A stretch of 64,000 nt of DNA from the NCBI GenBank assembly GCA_037957365.1, contig JARHVA010000458.1, positions 5,113,001 to 5,177,000 of the forward strand, given 5' to 3'. A program made the translations under genes and the position numbers. How positions within the stretch are numbered: position 1 is the first letter of the stretch; every line of letters starts with the position of its first letter. Positions 48,127 through 59,625 of the stretch are shown piece by piece. This DNA comes from Torreya grandis. Taxonomy: Eukaryota; Streptophyta; Pinopsida; Cupressales; Taxaceae. The notes under the pieces were generated by a model, which saw nothing but the letters and a program-made list of their open reading frames with translations, was not told the DNA's origin and did not search any database.

Positions 48127-49677
48127 TAGGCATTGGGTATAAAGACATGCTTTTATAAAAATACTTGACCATCTCATATGTTTAAACCTACAAATAAACT
48201 TACCTTAATGTATCTTAAAAAAATTACATACCAAATGCAGACTTATAGGTTTGTAAACTTATAGGTCTACATTGCCATGCTCTTATGCCTCTTTTGGTGC
48301 AAACAAGATCTCTCAATCATGAAATCATCCTTCATTAGCTCTTGAAATTCAACTTATGAGATTAGGTATTTCAATCTCCTTTTGACAATGTAACATAAGA
48401 CCACCTTTAATCACCTTCAAGTAAGCAGTCTATACACAGTTCAATTAGCTGGGAGCATGAGTAGTGCATAGAAGACTTTGTACAAAATAACCAAGTGTTT
48501 GGGTAGCCTTGGATGGAGAAGGTGAGAAGTGTATATAATGGGAAATGAAAATTATCTATAAATCAATCCTATCTAAGATAAGATAAATTACTTACATTTT
48601 TTATCGTGGATATATTATATATTTGAGGTCATGACCAAGATGGATCTACTAGACCTAGACAAGGGATCTATTATCATAATAATATCATTATGGAGGGTTC
48701 TAAAGCCTCCAATCAAATAAAACTATGACATAACCCTAACTAGGTCACATGTTTTCATATTCACTAAACTAATAACAAGTAAAGTCTAATCTATTGTTCA
48801 CCAAAGCTTGTGGCACAAAATAGGGGTTAGTAAACATAAAAGTGAATATGCATAAGAAAATACTAATTAAGCTATGTATAATTAAAACCTTAATTTATGC
48901 AGAGAGAAATATATTCAAAACCCATTACTTATGTTAATTCTATGTACTAAAGAGGAGTAAATTTAGAGATACTTACCTTTAATAGGAACCCATCGAGACT
49001 CAATCTCTCCCTTGGATAAAGGTGCTTTGCAAGAGGTTTTTGTGATCTATAAGGATCACTAAGAAATTTACACAAGACAAGATTATTTTCCAAGTAGAAA
49101 CCCTAAGATACGACTCCTTAAATAGAATGGCAAAATAATAGATTATAAAGAAGCATAAATGAATAACTAACTCTTGTTATCTATTTAAGAATGGTGAAAT
49201 GGATATGTTTATATAGATGAATCTAACCCTAGTCCTTTTTAAAATTTTAGGTTGATAAGGTCAACCCAATCGACCTTGTATCATTATTGAAAAAAACAAA
49301 TTAGGTCTTGGTCTAAGTTGGCCAAGTGCTGACCTAGATCCTAAATAATTTTTATCAATTAGAAGACAAGGTTGATAGGGTAGATAGTGTAACATAAATT
49401 GTCAAAAAGGATTAGGCTAGGGAAGGGTTAATGAAGTTTGAAAATGACTAGAGGGTGAAAATAAGAGGAAAATCTTAGGTAAGTATTTTTATGAGATGGT
49501 TATGTAGATATCAAGTGGTAGTAAAGGATAATAATCATGTAAATCAATAATGATCTACCCACCCCTTTCTTGGTGCACCTCTTAAGGCATGCACTAAAAG
49601 AGATTAAGACTTAATAGGTTCCTGCAAGATAAAAATCATCAATAATTTCTAAAATTTAAAAATATTATGTGTATACA
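48127..49677 (-). repeat. 3' LTR (at least in part) of element C
   Basis: On the minus strand it starts TGTATACACATAATATT right after the PPT, an obvious relative of TGTAGACACC in B. About 460 bp in is a TATA box (CTATATAAACATATCC on minus, plus 49205-49220). Further downstream is AAAGGTAAGTAT (about 48980 on plus), which looks like a splice donor. The partner LTR lies outside the window, so the left limit is unknown. Confidence 0.5.
49205..49220 (-). promoter_or_regulatory. TATA box of element C LTR
   Basis: CTATATAAACA on the minus strand, about 460 bp into the inferred LTR, with a transcribed-leader-like stretch following. Confidence 0.45.
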
Positions 49678-49694
49678 TATGCCCCACTTGAAGC
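49678..49694 (-). promoter_or_regulatory. Polypurine tract of element C
   Basis: GCTTCAAGTGGGGCATA on the minus strand directly precedes the LTR start. It is comparable to AAAAGGGGCAAA in B. Confidence 0.6.
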
Positions 49695-51400
49695 TCATCA
49701 AGTGTCACTCAAGTGCAATAGGGGTTGATGCTTCAATAAAAGAACATAACACATAATGTTGAAGCTATAAAAAAATTATAATAATTTAAATCAAAAATAA
49801 CTAAAATTTAAATGAATGGAAGGGAAATAACTAAAAATTAAAAGTAATGTATGCATACCTTGACTTACCTTTATCATTGGATGGTTATCTTTCATGTTTG
49901 TAGTTTTGATCATGATGGGCATAGAGACTGATTTCGATAAACCTAAAGATACAAAACTAAAGAGCAAAAACAAATAAACATAATAAATCTAAGATAATTT
50001 ATGCTATATGGATGAGATGTATTTTAAAATTTGGCAAGCTGAGGTGACAAGTGCTATGTTAGACCAAATGACCAAGTCAACATTTAGAGTAAACTTGGTA
50101 ACAAAAAAACCATGTCTACTAAAGATCATAAAACTCAAATAAGTTAACCATAAGTAAGAAAGGAAAACTCACCAAGTCAAACCAAGGATACATGTCAAAT
50201 ATGGTAATAAATAATCAATGTAAAATTAGTAATAATCCTTAAACAAAAATGGGCAAGCAAAAATGGTAAAACAACATTGATGAGTGAGTAGTAATAATTC
50301 AAACTCAATCGTCAATGAGAAAAGTGCATAAAAGGGAAAATAACATTGATGAGTGAGAAGTAACAAGGTAACCTCATGCAACAATGGAAAAAGTACATGA
50401 GAGTAGAAATAGACTTAGGTATCCATAAAAAGTGTAGGACAACAATAAAAAAATTATAAAAATAAAGCAAAGTGATGATGGGATGTAGAGTCATGGTGTA
50501 AAAATAATCCATAGTCACTCCAACATATTGATTGGTTTTAAAGATTGATAAAATTAAAATAAAGTAGTGTTAGCATGTTTTTAGGATGTGAAGAAGGAAT
50601 ATATAAGAAGGGAAAATAGATTTGGAAAAACCAAGGTATAGGAACTCTTTATCAAAGTCAAGTACACTCAAATTAGAAACTCTTTATCAAAGTCAAGTAC
50701 ACTCAAGTACATAATTTGTTGTGCAAATTGTATCTAGAAAAGAAGTAAAAGCTAAAGTTGAGAACAAAGGATCAAAAATTTGTGACCATTACAAACATAT
50801 TATATAAAAGGAACATTGAATTAATTAAAGATGGTGATTTTATGAGGAAGGCCAGGTCCTATCCATGGTCTTACACTACAACTCACAAAAGAGAAACCCA
50901 TGAGGGCACACAAAGTATGTGAAAATTAAATGAGAAAGATGATACTTGTAAGGAAGGCCAGGTCCTATCCATGGTCTTACACTACAACTCACAAAAAGGA
51001 AAAACCCAAGGGGTGAAAAAATTATTGAAAAGCAAGAAAACAATGAGAAAAAAGGAAATCATGAGGAAGATTGGGTCCTATCTATGGTTTTACAATGCAA
51101 CTCATGAGGAAAAAAAAAAACCAAAGGACTAAAAGGAAGGACTAAGGTTTGTGGAAAGAGAGAACTACTGCAGAGGAAGAGACCCATATAAGTATTTTGA
51201 AAAAAGTGTTAGATATCATATAGAAAGCATGATAAGAAGGGAAGGATTTAGGCAAAATACTTTTTTAGGAATTGGGCATTGGTGAGCTATTTGAAAATAT
51301 GGCCTTCATTAGTTTGAAGGTGATAGGTGCTTGGACCAAGAATTTATTTAACTAAATAAGAGACCCACCATTTTAAGGAATATTTACCTTATTTATCATG
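49695..51400 (-). other. 3' UTR of element C
   Basis: No coding signal is visible. It includes the three-copy repeat listed next, and near 50645-50705 a directly repeated phrase (GAACTCTTTATCAAAGTCAA type, twice). Confidence 0.55.
50844..51110 (-). repeat. Three-copy repeat of about 105-112 bp in element C 3' UTR
   Basis: A block with AAGGCCAGGTCCTATCCATG and TTACACTACAACTCAC (plus strand) occurs near 50847, 50953 and 51064. The third copy is the most diverged. On the minus strand the block reads GAGTTGTAGTGTAAGACCAT, recalling the ACTACATTGGCCTGAGGCCC blocks in the 3' UTR of element B by position more than by sequence. Confidence 0.8.
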
Positions 51401-52340
51401 AGTGTAGTCTAGATTAAGGACAAGATCGCCAACATTAAAAGTGTAAACTTTAAATCTTTTATTATGCTCTTTGGCAATGTAGGCCTTGTATTGGTGATTT
51501 TTTTGCAGAGTAGAAAGATGATGTTCATCAAGGATATCAAGATCATGAAGGAAAGATTCACATATTTATTCATCAGGTATGATACCATGAAGAGAGATAT
51601 AGAGAGAGGTAATCTTAACTTCTGATCAAAGGAACAATTCAAAACCATAGACTAGCAAAAATAGTGTTTCTCTAGTGGTAATGTGTATACTAGTACAATA
51701 GGCCCAAAAAGCAGGGTATAAGTGAAGACACTAATCTGTGTGGGTTTCATGAATTTTATTTTAGAGAATTTTATAAAGAATTTTGTTGGTGGCCTTGGCT
51801 TAGATATTGCATTGAGAATGATAAGGCATGGCAAATTTGTGATTAATTTTAAATTTAACATATAGTTATTTAGCATCTTTATTTTTTAAGTTACCACCAT
51901 TATCTAAAATGAGAGTATGAGGAACACCAAAGTAAAAAAATTATTTGATTGAGGATGAATCTAGAAATAGTGGTACCGATGACATTGACAAGGGGCATAG
52001 CTTTGATCCATTTGGTAAAATATTTAATGGTTGTGATAATAAAGACATGCCCATCTTGAGATCAAGATAATTTGCCTATGAGATCTAATCCCCACATGGA
52101 AAATGGCTAGGGAGACTCCATGGACTGAAGCTCAAGTGGAGGTGAGTGGAATAGATCATCATGAAGTTAGTAAGGAGTACACTTTTTATCAAATTTTATG
52201 GAATCCTTTTCAAGAGTGGGCCAAAAGTATCATATATGTAAGCATTTATGGGTTATAACATGTCCTTTATAGTGGCCACCACAAATACCCCCATGTGCTT
52301 GTTCCAAAAGAGGAAGAACCTATTCTTTCATAACACATTA
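51400..52340 (-). pseudogene. Integrase of element C
   Basis: On the minus strand, HGGICGGHYKGHVITHK (about 52290) opens the zinc finger. MWGLDLIGKLS near 52070 gives the first Asp, and FTKWIKAMPLVNV follows. The strand-transfer helix near 51805-51780 reads GCC-AAG-GCC-ACC-AAC-AAA, that is A-K-A-T-N-K, so the catalytic Glu is Lys (51794-51796 complement). A stop stands just before it where the family has Gln. The C-terminal part decays into the 3' UTR. Confidence 0.8.
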
Positions 52341-52639
52341 GAGTAGGGTACCTTCAACATTGTGATAATACATGTTATATCAAAAGACATACTTTAAATA
52401 TTGTTTGTGAAGATGAGTCTTTTCATGGGAATCAATGTTTGGAGGATAGGTTTGGTGTTCAATAAATTGAATAATATATTTTTACCACGTGCTTTATTGA
52501 ATGGTAGAAAATTTAATTTGGTAGATGAGGGAATCTTGTGGTTGAATGAAAGATGTGGATTTTATTATTTGGACAAGAAAATTGGAATTGGTAAGAAATT
52601 GGTGTGGATGAAAAAGAGATGCTAAAGAAGTAAGTAAAT

Positions 52640-53850
52640 CAACAATATAATTTTGATCTTGATGGATAGGCTCGATGGTAAAAGAAGTGAAATATTTGAC
52701 AAGGGTAGTGGCTATTTGATGATAAGAAATGAATTTTTTCATTTTTCATTAAGAATCACCTTTAACTTGATGGCAAATGAGTTAGGAGTCGCTAAAATCA
52801 TGTAGATATGTAACATCTAAATAAAGGGATGCTCTCATGCCCAAGATTAAAGCTTCATATTTCACCATGTTATTAGTGATATTGAATGCAAGGGAAAATG
52901 CCAAATGAATAATTTTACCAATAGGACTAGTGAGGTTACAGCCTGCCCTAGCTCCTTGAAGGCATTTGGCACCATAATAATGAAGGGTTCAAGTATCTTT
53001 GTATAAATTGATAGTAATTTTAGGAATCATTTTGATAAATAATTATGGTTTATTAGTATCAAGGAAGATAGAGGACTCTTCAAGATTACTTGCTTCAAGA
53101 TCAACAGTGAAATTATGGAAGTAATATTTAAGAGATATGGCTTGATTAAGACCTTCGATATAGAGAATATTGTCATCAGGAAGGCTATCTTGAAAGTGGT
53201 TGGTAGCTAGTATAAGAGCTATAAAAAGTTGATCAATAATGATTTTTCCTTTGATAGATTTTTGTGTAATAATTCAAAGATCAAATTCCATGAGGAGGAC
53301 CATCCACTTTCCAATTTTGTCTCTAGGAAGAAATGATGGAGTGGATCGGAATGAATGATAATGTAAGTGGTTTGGTAAAGCATATAGTGTCAAATGTTTT
53401 TAGAAATACAATATATTGTGAAGCAATCATGTTATATTTCTATATAATGTTTCTCATAATCGATGAGGCTCTGACTAATATAATAGATGGAATATTCCCT
53501 CCCAGTATCATCTTGTTGGGAAAGCATTTCCCCAACTAATATGGGTGTGGAAGAGGTATATAAAATTAATGGATGATCTCTAGAAGGGGGATAAAGAGTA
53601 GGTGGGTTAAGAAAGGATTATTTCATATTTTCAATGGATTTTTGACAAGGATCTATCCATTCTTTGGAATTACATTTTTTATGAAGGGAATTAACAAAAT
53701 AAATATGGTAAGCCATTTTGGGGATGAACCATCTAATTGTCCCAAGTTTACCATGGTAAGTTTGAATATGTAGAATGGAGTGAGGGTGGGCATGTTGACA
53801 ATAACATTCATCTTTGTGGGATTTACATCAATGCCACAAAGAAAGACTAA
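52640..53850 (-). pseudogene. RNase H domains of element C
   Basis: On the minus strand, SRDHPLILYTSSTPILVGEM (about 53570-53510) begins the RT-linked RNase H, with GREYSIYYISQSLIDYEKHY following. A second domain is suggested by MVKYEALILGMRASL near 52880-52830 and a DFSDS-type strand near 52800, then QIATTLVKYF and IEPIHQDQNYIVDLLTSLAS (52740-52600). It is fragmented but collinear with elements A and B. Confidence 0.72.
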
Positions 53851-54640
53851 AAATCCTAATAATTTTTTAGACATGACTCTAAAAACACACTTTTAGGGAT
53901 TTAGTCTAAATTTATATTTAATGAGGTGATCAAAGATGATAGAAAGATAAGATAGATGAGTCTTTTAGATTTTTTATTTGGAAATGAGGTCATCCACATA
54001 GGTTTCTAAAATATTGTGGATAAGATCATGAAAAATATGGGTCATCACCCATTGATAGGTAGCTCTATCATTTTTGAGGTTGGAGGGAATTTTAACATAA
54101 CAATAGGTTCCCCATTTTGTGGTGAAAGTTGTCTTATGTTGGTTTTTTGGGGTAATTTGAATTTGGTTATAACCCAAGAAACCATCCATAAGGTATTACA
54201 TTTCATAATTAACAGTGAGATTGATGATGGAATCTATAGGAGGTAGGGGAAAGTTGTCCTAGGGATAACCAAGATTAAGATTCTAAAAATTGATGAAAAT
54301 GTGAATGACCATGGTGACATACTTCCAAATAGGGATAATGTTAGAGACCGCACATGCTTGATAAACTTAGAATTGAGAAGTTTGATAGTTTATTTATGGT
54401 GTAAAGTTGAAACTTATCATGGAAATTTCCATTACTTTTGTTGCATAAGTTTGGAATCAAGGTTAGTGATGATGTTGTGCACCATGATGCTAGGGTTAAT
54501 ACCAGGAATATCCTTATAGGACCAAGCAAAAGTCTCATAATATTTATTGAATAATAAGCTAAATTTATCATGTTTAATTGGTGTGAGTATGCCAGAGACT
54601 ATAATTGGTCAAGGGCATGATGGGGTACCATATTCAATTT
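53850..54640 (-). pseudogene. Reverse transcriptase of element C
   Basis: On the minus strand, YETFAWSYKDIPGINPSIMV lies near 54545-54485. The best part (53974-54189) reads MDGFLGYNQIQITPKNQHKT and GTYCYVKIPSNLKN and ends in an intact YVDDLISK box near 53976-53999. KLLGFLVFLCGIDVNPTKM follows (53870-53810). The Y-V-D-D catalytic pair is conserved, unlike in element A. The fingers region is scrambled by frame changes. Confidence 0.87.
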
Positions 54641-55733
54641 GATTAGTTTCTTTGATAAACATAAAATTTACATCTTGAAAATGATATGGTGCATTAGGTA
54701 AAGAGTAAATGGGATTTTATATAGGATCAATGCTAGTGAAGAAGTTGTTAAAACAAGGGGATTTATTTTTGAAATTCATGAGTTTATGATGTTACTGAGG
54801 TAGTTGAGGTTCTCAAGCATGAATCAACTCAAGAATGGATTCATCACTAGGCAAAGTGGGAAGAGGACCATAATACTCAACATATACTTCAAGATCAAGA
54901 ATTTGATTACCATGGTAGTCATATTTAGAATGTATTTGATGTACCTCTATGGCCTTGACAGCCAATGTAATCTCAAGAGTAGGTGGATTAGGGGAAATAG
55001 ATTTATTATATTTGATTGGTTTATTAACATTATTGACTAGGGAAGAATTGGATGTAATTATTGGATCTATAGGTGGTATAAAAGATGCAATAATTTCTAA
55101 AGGTTAGAAAGGTGATATTTGTTCTACCACCCACAAAGTATCAATAAGTGGAGAATTAATAAGAGGTACATGACCTTCGAGAGCTAACTCAAAGTTAGTG
55201 GAAATGGTATGAAAATCATGATTGAAAGCATGTATTTTGGATAAATTTATTTGATAATGTTAAAAATCCAAGTCTCATGATTGAGCGTGGGCCATGATGT
55301 AGTTATCATCATAGGTTGGAGAAGTTGTACATGCTTAAGATTCAAGATGAATTTTAGAAAGAGAAATACTGAGATCATTGAATTTACATGGAGACATGAT
55401 TTAATGGCCTTGGAATAATTTATCCACTCCATAATCATTGCATGTGAAGGAATATTTTATGTAAGATGCATCTTGAGTATTGCATGGAGGGATAAATTAG
55501 TGATCTCATCAATTAGAGGGATGGTGTAGTCATGAGGAAAAAAAGAAAGAGGAATATACTTCAATATGTAAGGAGGAAGCTTAGTATTTTTACAAGTATG
55601 TTTCAAGTCATTAGGCTAATCATCATCTAAATCAACAAGAGTGACATGTAAATACATATTGATGTTGATAAATTTAGGGAAGGGAACATTATTGATTGTT
55701 GGAATGGTTAGAATGTGATAATGTTATTATAGG
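54641..55733 (-). pseudogene. Protease-RT linker of element C
   Basis: Readable minus-strand pieces such as KIHAFNHDFHTISTNFELAL (about 55215) and LEVYVEYYGPLPTLPSDESI (about 54890-54835) have no recognisable fold. The position matches the long linkers of A and B. Confidence 0.5.
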
Positions 55734-56354
55734 ATCTGGTATTAATGTAACATCTTTATGGCTCATCCAAAAACTTAGATATAATAAATATCATTTCAAG
55801 CAAACCCACCTAACATGTCATGGATTTGACAAAATTAATCAAAATCCACTTGGTTATATTTGGCTACCTCTTACAATTAGATGTAAGACTATTCGATCTA
55901 AGCTTATGGCCCTCAATTTACCTATATCTTATCAAATACTCCTAGGATGATTGTGGACTCATAGAATGAGGGATATCACCTCTTTCGATAAAAAATGTAT
56001 CAAGTCCCTTCATAATAGTAAAAGGTATAATGTCAAAGCTTTACAACAATGTATATGCTTTACCTTTTACTGTTATGAAGGAACTTGATACATTGGCTAT
56101 CAAAAGAGGTGATATCTCTCATTATATGAGTCCATGATCATCCTAGGAGTATTTTATAAGATAGGGGTAAATTGAAGAGCATAAGCTTAGTTTGAATAGT
56201 CTTAGGTTTGATTGTAAGAGGGAGCCAAATATAACCAAGTGGATTTTGATTAATTTTGTCAAATCTATGACATGTTAGGTGGGTTTGCTTGAGATGATAT
56301 TTATTATAGTTAAGTTTCTAGATGAGCCATAAATATGTTACATTAATACCAGAT
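55734..56354. repeat. Large inverted repeat: protease duplicated head to head
   Basis: The arms 55734-56027 and 56061-56354 (294 bp each) are inverted copies separated by 33 bp. I count about 30 mismatches (about 90% identity) and no indel. Outer ends start ATCTGGTATTAATGTAAC in both directions. The inner ends read GTAAAAGGTA. The right arm is collinear with the rest of element C on the minus strand; the left arm is the reversed extra copy. RNA across this region would fold into a long hairpin. Confidence 0.95.
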
Positions 56355-56400
56355 ATTTCATCTACTAAATCTTTACGAATGAGGGTGGTATTAATGGCTA
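56061..56400 (-). pseudogene. Aspartic protease of element C (native copy)
   Basis: On the minus strand: DEISGINVTYLWLI (about 56365), YHLKQTHLTCHRFDKINQNP, LGYIWLPLTI and LNLPLSYKILLG, with the fold's second LLG loop near 56160-56110. The family's following W-T-H and S-F-H-Q-C-I-K-F segments are partly visible. The inverted copy (55734-56027, plus strand) reads INVTSLWLIQKLRYNKYHFK and continues to ISYQILLG, open in one frame at 55696-55950. The first active-site loop is not clear. Confidence 0.65.
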
Positions 56401-57149
56401 TTTTAATGTATAAGGGTGGATCATTAGCATAAAGAGGATCCTATCATTATTCATGTCTTCTTCAATAAATTCAATGGAAGGTCTCAAATAAGCACAAATA
56501 GATTCAATAGTATGCATGTTGGTTGGTTGATACTCAGGAGAGGGTGGTTCTTCTATAAAAGATGGGTCTTCAATTTCTTGTAATTATTCCATGAAGAACT
56601 TGTGATGATAAGGGGGGGTGTAAAATAAATCCAAAAGAGGAATCTTACAAGGCATGGAGTTGATTTATTCTAAGAAGTTCCAATGGGATATGGAAGAAGA
56701 AATAGTGAAAGGTTTAGAAGGTAAGTTATACTTTAGAGGAATAAAAGTGGTTGGTGGTCTAGAAGAAAGAGATGGTTCCTCATTAGCTTATGAAACTGAG
56801 TGGTTATAGTATCTTTGAAAAGTTGTTCTTCCAAAGATGGTTTCTTAGGTTTAGTGATAGGATATTTGTGAGATGGTTTGTGGTGATAATTGACTTTGGA
56901 TGCATTAATGTATTGAAAATTATTGTAATATTGGTCATTATCAGTGTTAATGGAAAAAACATACTTGGTATCTTGTTGATCATTAGATGTGGAAAAATAT
57001 TTTTATCTATTATAATAAGAAGCTTTGGGAGATTATCATTTTTAAAAAGTTGTGTCATACTATTGATGATAGAGTTGAATCATGGCTTAATAATTAAATG
57101 AGTCACCAAGCATATAGGAGACAACAAATTTGGTAAGCCCTCTATAGGT
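56401..57149 (-). pseudogene. 3' part of gag and pre-protease region of element C
   Basis: Minus-strand reading is Pro/Ser/Ile-rich (EEPPSPEYQPTNMHTIESIC near 56540-56480, SRPPTTFIPLKYNLPSKPF near 56770-56710). No knuckle was found. It ends at the copia insertion. Confidence 0.5.
57145..57149. repeat. Target-site duplication TAGGT, left
   Basis: TAGGT immediately before the LTR, identical to 61616-61620. Confidence 0.93.
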
Positions 57150-58354
57150 TGTCAGGAATCTAGAACAACAAACATGCTCTGATCCCACTTGTCAGGATGC
57201 GAAACTGGAAACATACAATTGATTACCAAACTTCAAACAACTTAATATGCGGAAATAAACCAGATTCACCAAGTAACTAGAATTCAGAATAACACAGCAT
57301 ATGAGAGACAATACACAACTTGTATTAACACTTTATACAGAAAAGAATACAATAAAGAAGATGCCACTCCTTCTCCACCACCTTACAGAGGTTTCCCACA
57401 CCTCAAGTGAATAGTAATTATTCTCCCCAAAGCTCTCCCTCTCACAGGTCCCAACACCCAACTCAAATACAGAGTTGGTGTTCACCTCCCATGCTCCACG
57501 CATAACACAAGTGCTCCACGCACTCCACAAGCACTCCACGTGCTCCACAAGTACTCAAAGTACTTCAAGTAGATCTCCCATGAACTTACAATAACCTGCA
57601 CTTCAACAGACCATACTTATGGAAGGAACTCCCTTGCCTTCCTCTTGCTCTATCCGAGTACACACCTGTACTCCAAGTAGATCCTGCTTGATACTGCTCC
57701 CTGTTGTGTTGCTGTCTATATGACCTTGCACACCTGCAAATCAAACAATGGTTCTGCTCACCTGTGAACCTCGACCTTGCACACACATACACCTGCAGAT
57801 CAACGATCTTACTTACCATGTAGATCTCCTATATAGGCCATGCAACTGTGACCAAGATCCTACACTCTTGAAGAACCCAGCTGGCTCTCCAATCCAGCAC
57901 CAACACACCTGGTACTGTGGCACTAGGAGGAACGCACCATTGCTCTACCTCACACACAGAAGGAGCTTATAATTATGCTCTCTTACTCCCTAGCACACTT
58001 TTCCAATACAACCATGAGTCTATTATATAGATCTCATCCAAACAATAATTAGACATCTAATCACAATAATTAGATCCGTAGCTCTCAGTCTAAAATTAGA
58101 TCTCTTCATGCAAACACTTGGTTCGTTAGCTAACTGCCCGTAAATAGCTCGCAGTCGAACCACACAGGCGACCGACGTCGGTCCCTATCTGCCTGGAGGT
58201 GACCGACGTCAGCCGATATATGACCGACATCGGTTGCTTCCCTTTGCTATCCTGCCGACGTCGGCTGATCAGACCGACCCCAACTTCTCTGCAATCTTCA
58301 GCAACCTCCTCTCCTGTTTGCATCAGTGAAGCTTTTAGCTCCACAATCCTAACA
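57150..58354 (-). repeat. 3' LTR of the young copia element
   Basis: It is 1205 bp long and starts TGTCAGGAATCTAG on plus. It contains a 10-bp stretch (TTGATACTGC-like, near 57686) missing from the other copy. CG-centred palindromes lie at 58168-58275, in U3 near the transcriptional 5' end of the LTR. Confidence 0.97.
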
Positions 58355-58367
58355 ATCTCCCACTTGG
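58355..58367 (-). promoter_or_regulatory. Polypurine tract of the young copia element
   Basis: On minus, CCAAGTGGGAGAT directly precedes the TGTTAGG start of the 3' LTR, a typical plant copia PPT. Confidence 0.85.
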
Positions 58368-58572
58368 AGATAAACAGCTGCACTGTACCTGTACCTGTAC
58401 TCTGTCTAATCTGTTTCCTAGTTTGTATTCCTCTTCAAGCTCCAACCTGAAGACAACCCACCACACAACCTGTGATGTACCTCCTGTCATCCGAGTACCC
58501 TGCCACATCCAAACCTACAACACCTGTAGTGAAGTCCTGACCCTGCATAGCAACACCTGCTGCTGGTCCCTC

Positions 58573-59160
58573 TCAGAAAACCTGAGAACCCACTTCCCCG
58601 AATTGGCACCTAACTCTGACAGCTCCCACTGCATGGGAATACTCAGGTCTATACCAGACCTCATGTGATTTTGGACACTGTCCCTGTCCAGCCCTTAGTG
58701 TGCTCTGGTTCTGCATCCCGAACCTCGCCAACACCTGATTCACATCAGCTCCCAATCGAGACAAAATCAACCTGTGATCTCCATGCCTCCCATGTCAAAG
58801 AATTTTGCTGCTCAAAACTCCCCCCTGACATGCCACTGAACTAATCTTACCCTTAGCTCAGCAAAACCCTGTATGTACTAACCTGCTATAGCAAAACATA
58901 CCGTCCACATATAGTAACAGAATGATGTCATGACCATCATCCTCCTGGTAAGTCAAACCACAGTAGTTACCCTGACATCAACTGAAGCCATGCTTCGTCC
59001 TCCACCTGTCAAAACCTGTACCACTGTCCTGCAGCTTCCTCAAGACCATATGCCTGGTCTTCCATCTCACGTATCCGTTCTCTCTATTCTTCTACTAAGG
59101 AATCCATTCGTCCCTGTGCATTCATCCAGCTGACAAACCTACCAAAACACCCATCTAGTT
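58573..59160 (-). pseudogene. Copia RT/RNase H scraps
   Basis: On minus, AYGLEEAAGQWYRF near 59065-59010 corresponds to the SLYGLKQAPRQWYKRF block of copia RT. DGHDIILLLYVDGMFC near 58938-58890 is the catalytic loop, with Y-V-D-G for Y-V-D-D. Further on, RFGMQNQSTLRAGQGQCPKS and EYSHAVGAV (58730-58620) match the RT-RNase H junction. Large parts between these blocks are missing, so there is no enzyme here. Confidence 0.8.
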
Positions 59161-59337
59161 CTGCTCCAAGGAATCACATCCTCATCCATGCCAAGCTCAC
59201 ACCTGTTTCCTAGATCCTTCCTGCTATACAATCAGCAACAAGTATGAAGAAGAGGAACACGAATTTGAGGGCCTACTTATGCCTTCAGTCCTCCGTATGG
59301 GTGTTTGAGACTCCTTGACAACATGCTGTCCACCCAA

Positions 59338-59625
59338 AATTCGTTACAGTGACCGACCTCAGTCACTCCACAGTCTGCATCCGACCGACGTCAGTTCTCA
59401 TGCGTCTGTACCTGACTACCAACCTGCCAGCGCTGGTGTCCCTGATGCCGACGTCGGTCCTCCTGACCGACATCGGTCTTACATACTGCCGACGTCGGTC
59501 CCATGACCGACGCCGGTCTTACCCTGCCCGACACTGCCGTCTTCGGTCTGCACATGACTGACATCGGCACCTGTCTGTTCGACGCCGGTTCCTCATGACT
59601 GACGCCGGTACCTGTGTTCGCCTAT
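59338..59625. repeat. Cluster of about ten CG-centred palindromes inside the copia element
   Basis: Sequences such as GCCGACGTCGGTC, GACCGACATCGGTC, GACCGACGCCGGTC and GACGCCGGT recur every 15-40 bp in both orientations (they are palindromic), separated by short CT/CA-rich spacers. It lies exactly where copia integrase would be expected, between the pre-integrase block and RT. Confidence 0.9.

Noticed and set aside
55696..55950. Plus-strand ORF with INVTSLWLIQKLRYNKYHFK as an independent gene
   Set aside because: It is the inverted copy of the protease segment of element C, with no separate start context or partner domains.
55734..56354. Inverted repeat interpreted as a MITE or DNA transposon
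   Set aside because: The arms are protease coding sequence, one arm is collinear with the element, and there is no TSD or terminal motif at the outer ends.
57333..57548. Open frames repeated at 57333-57548 and 60604-60819, and at 57748-57972 and 61009-61233
   Set aside because: They are the same positions of the two copia LTRs. Duplication reflects LTR identity, not gene duplication, and no domain is recognised.
59338..59625. Palindrome cluster read as an origin or operator array
   Set aside because: Nothing nearby supports replication or a repressor gene; the plant retroelement context makes such labels unsupported.
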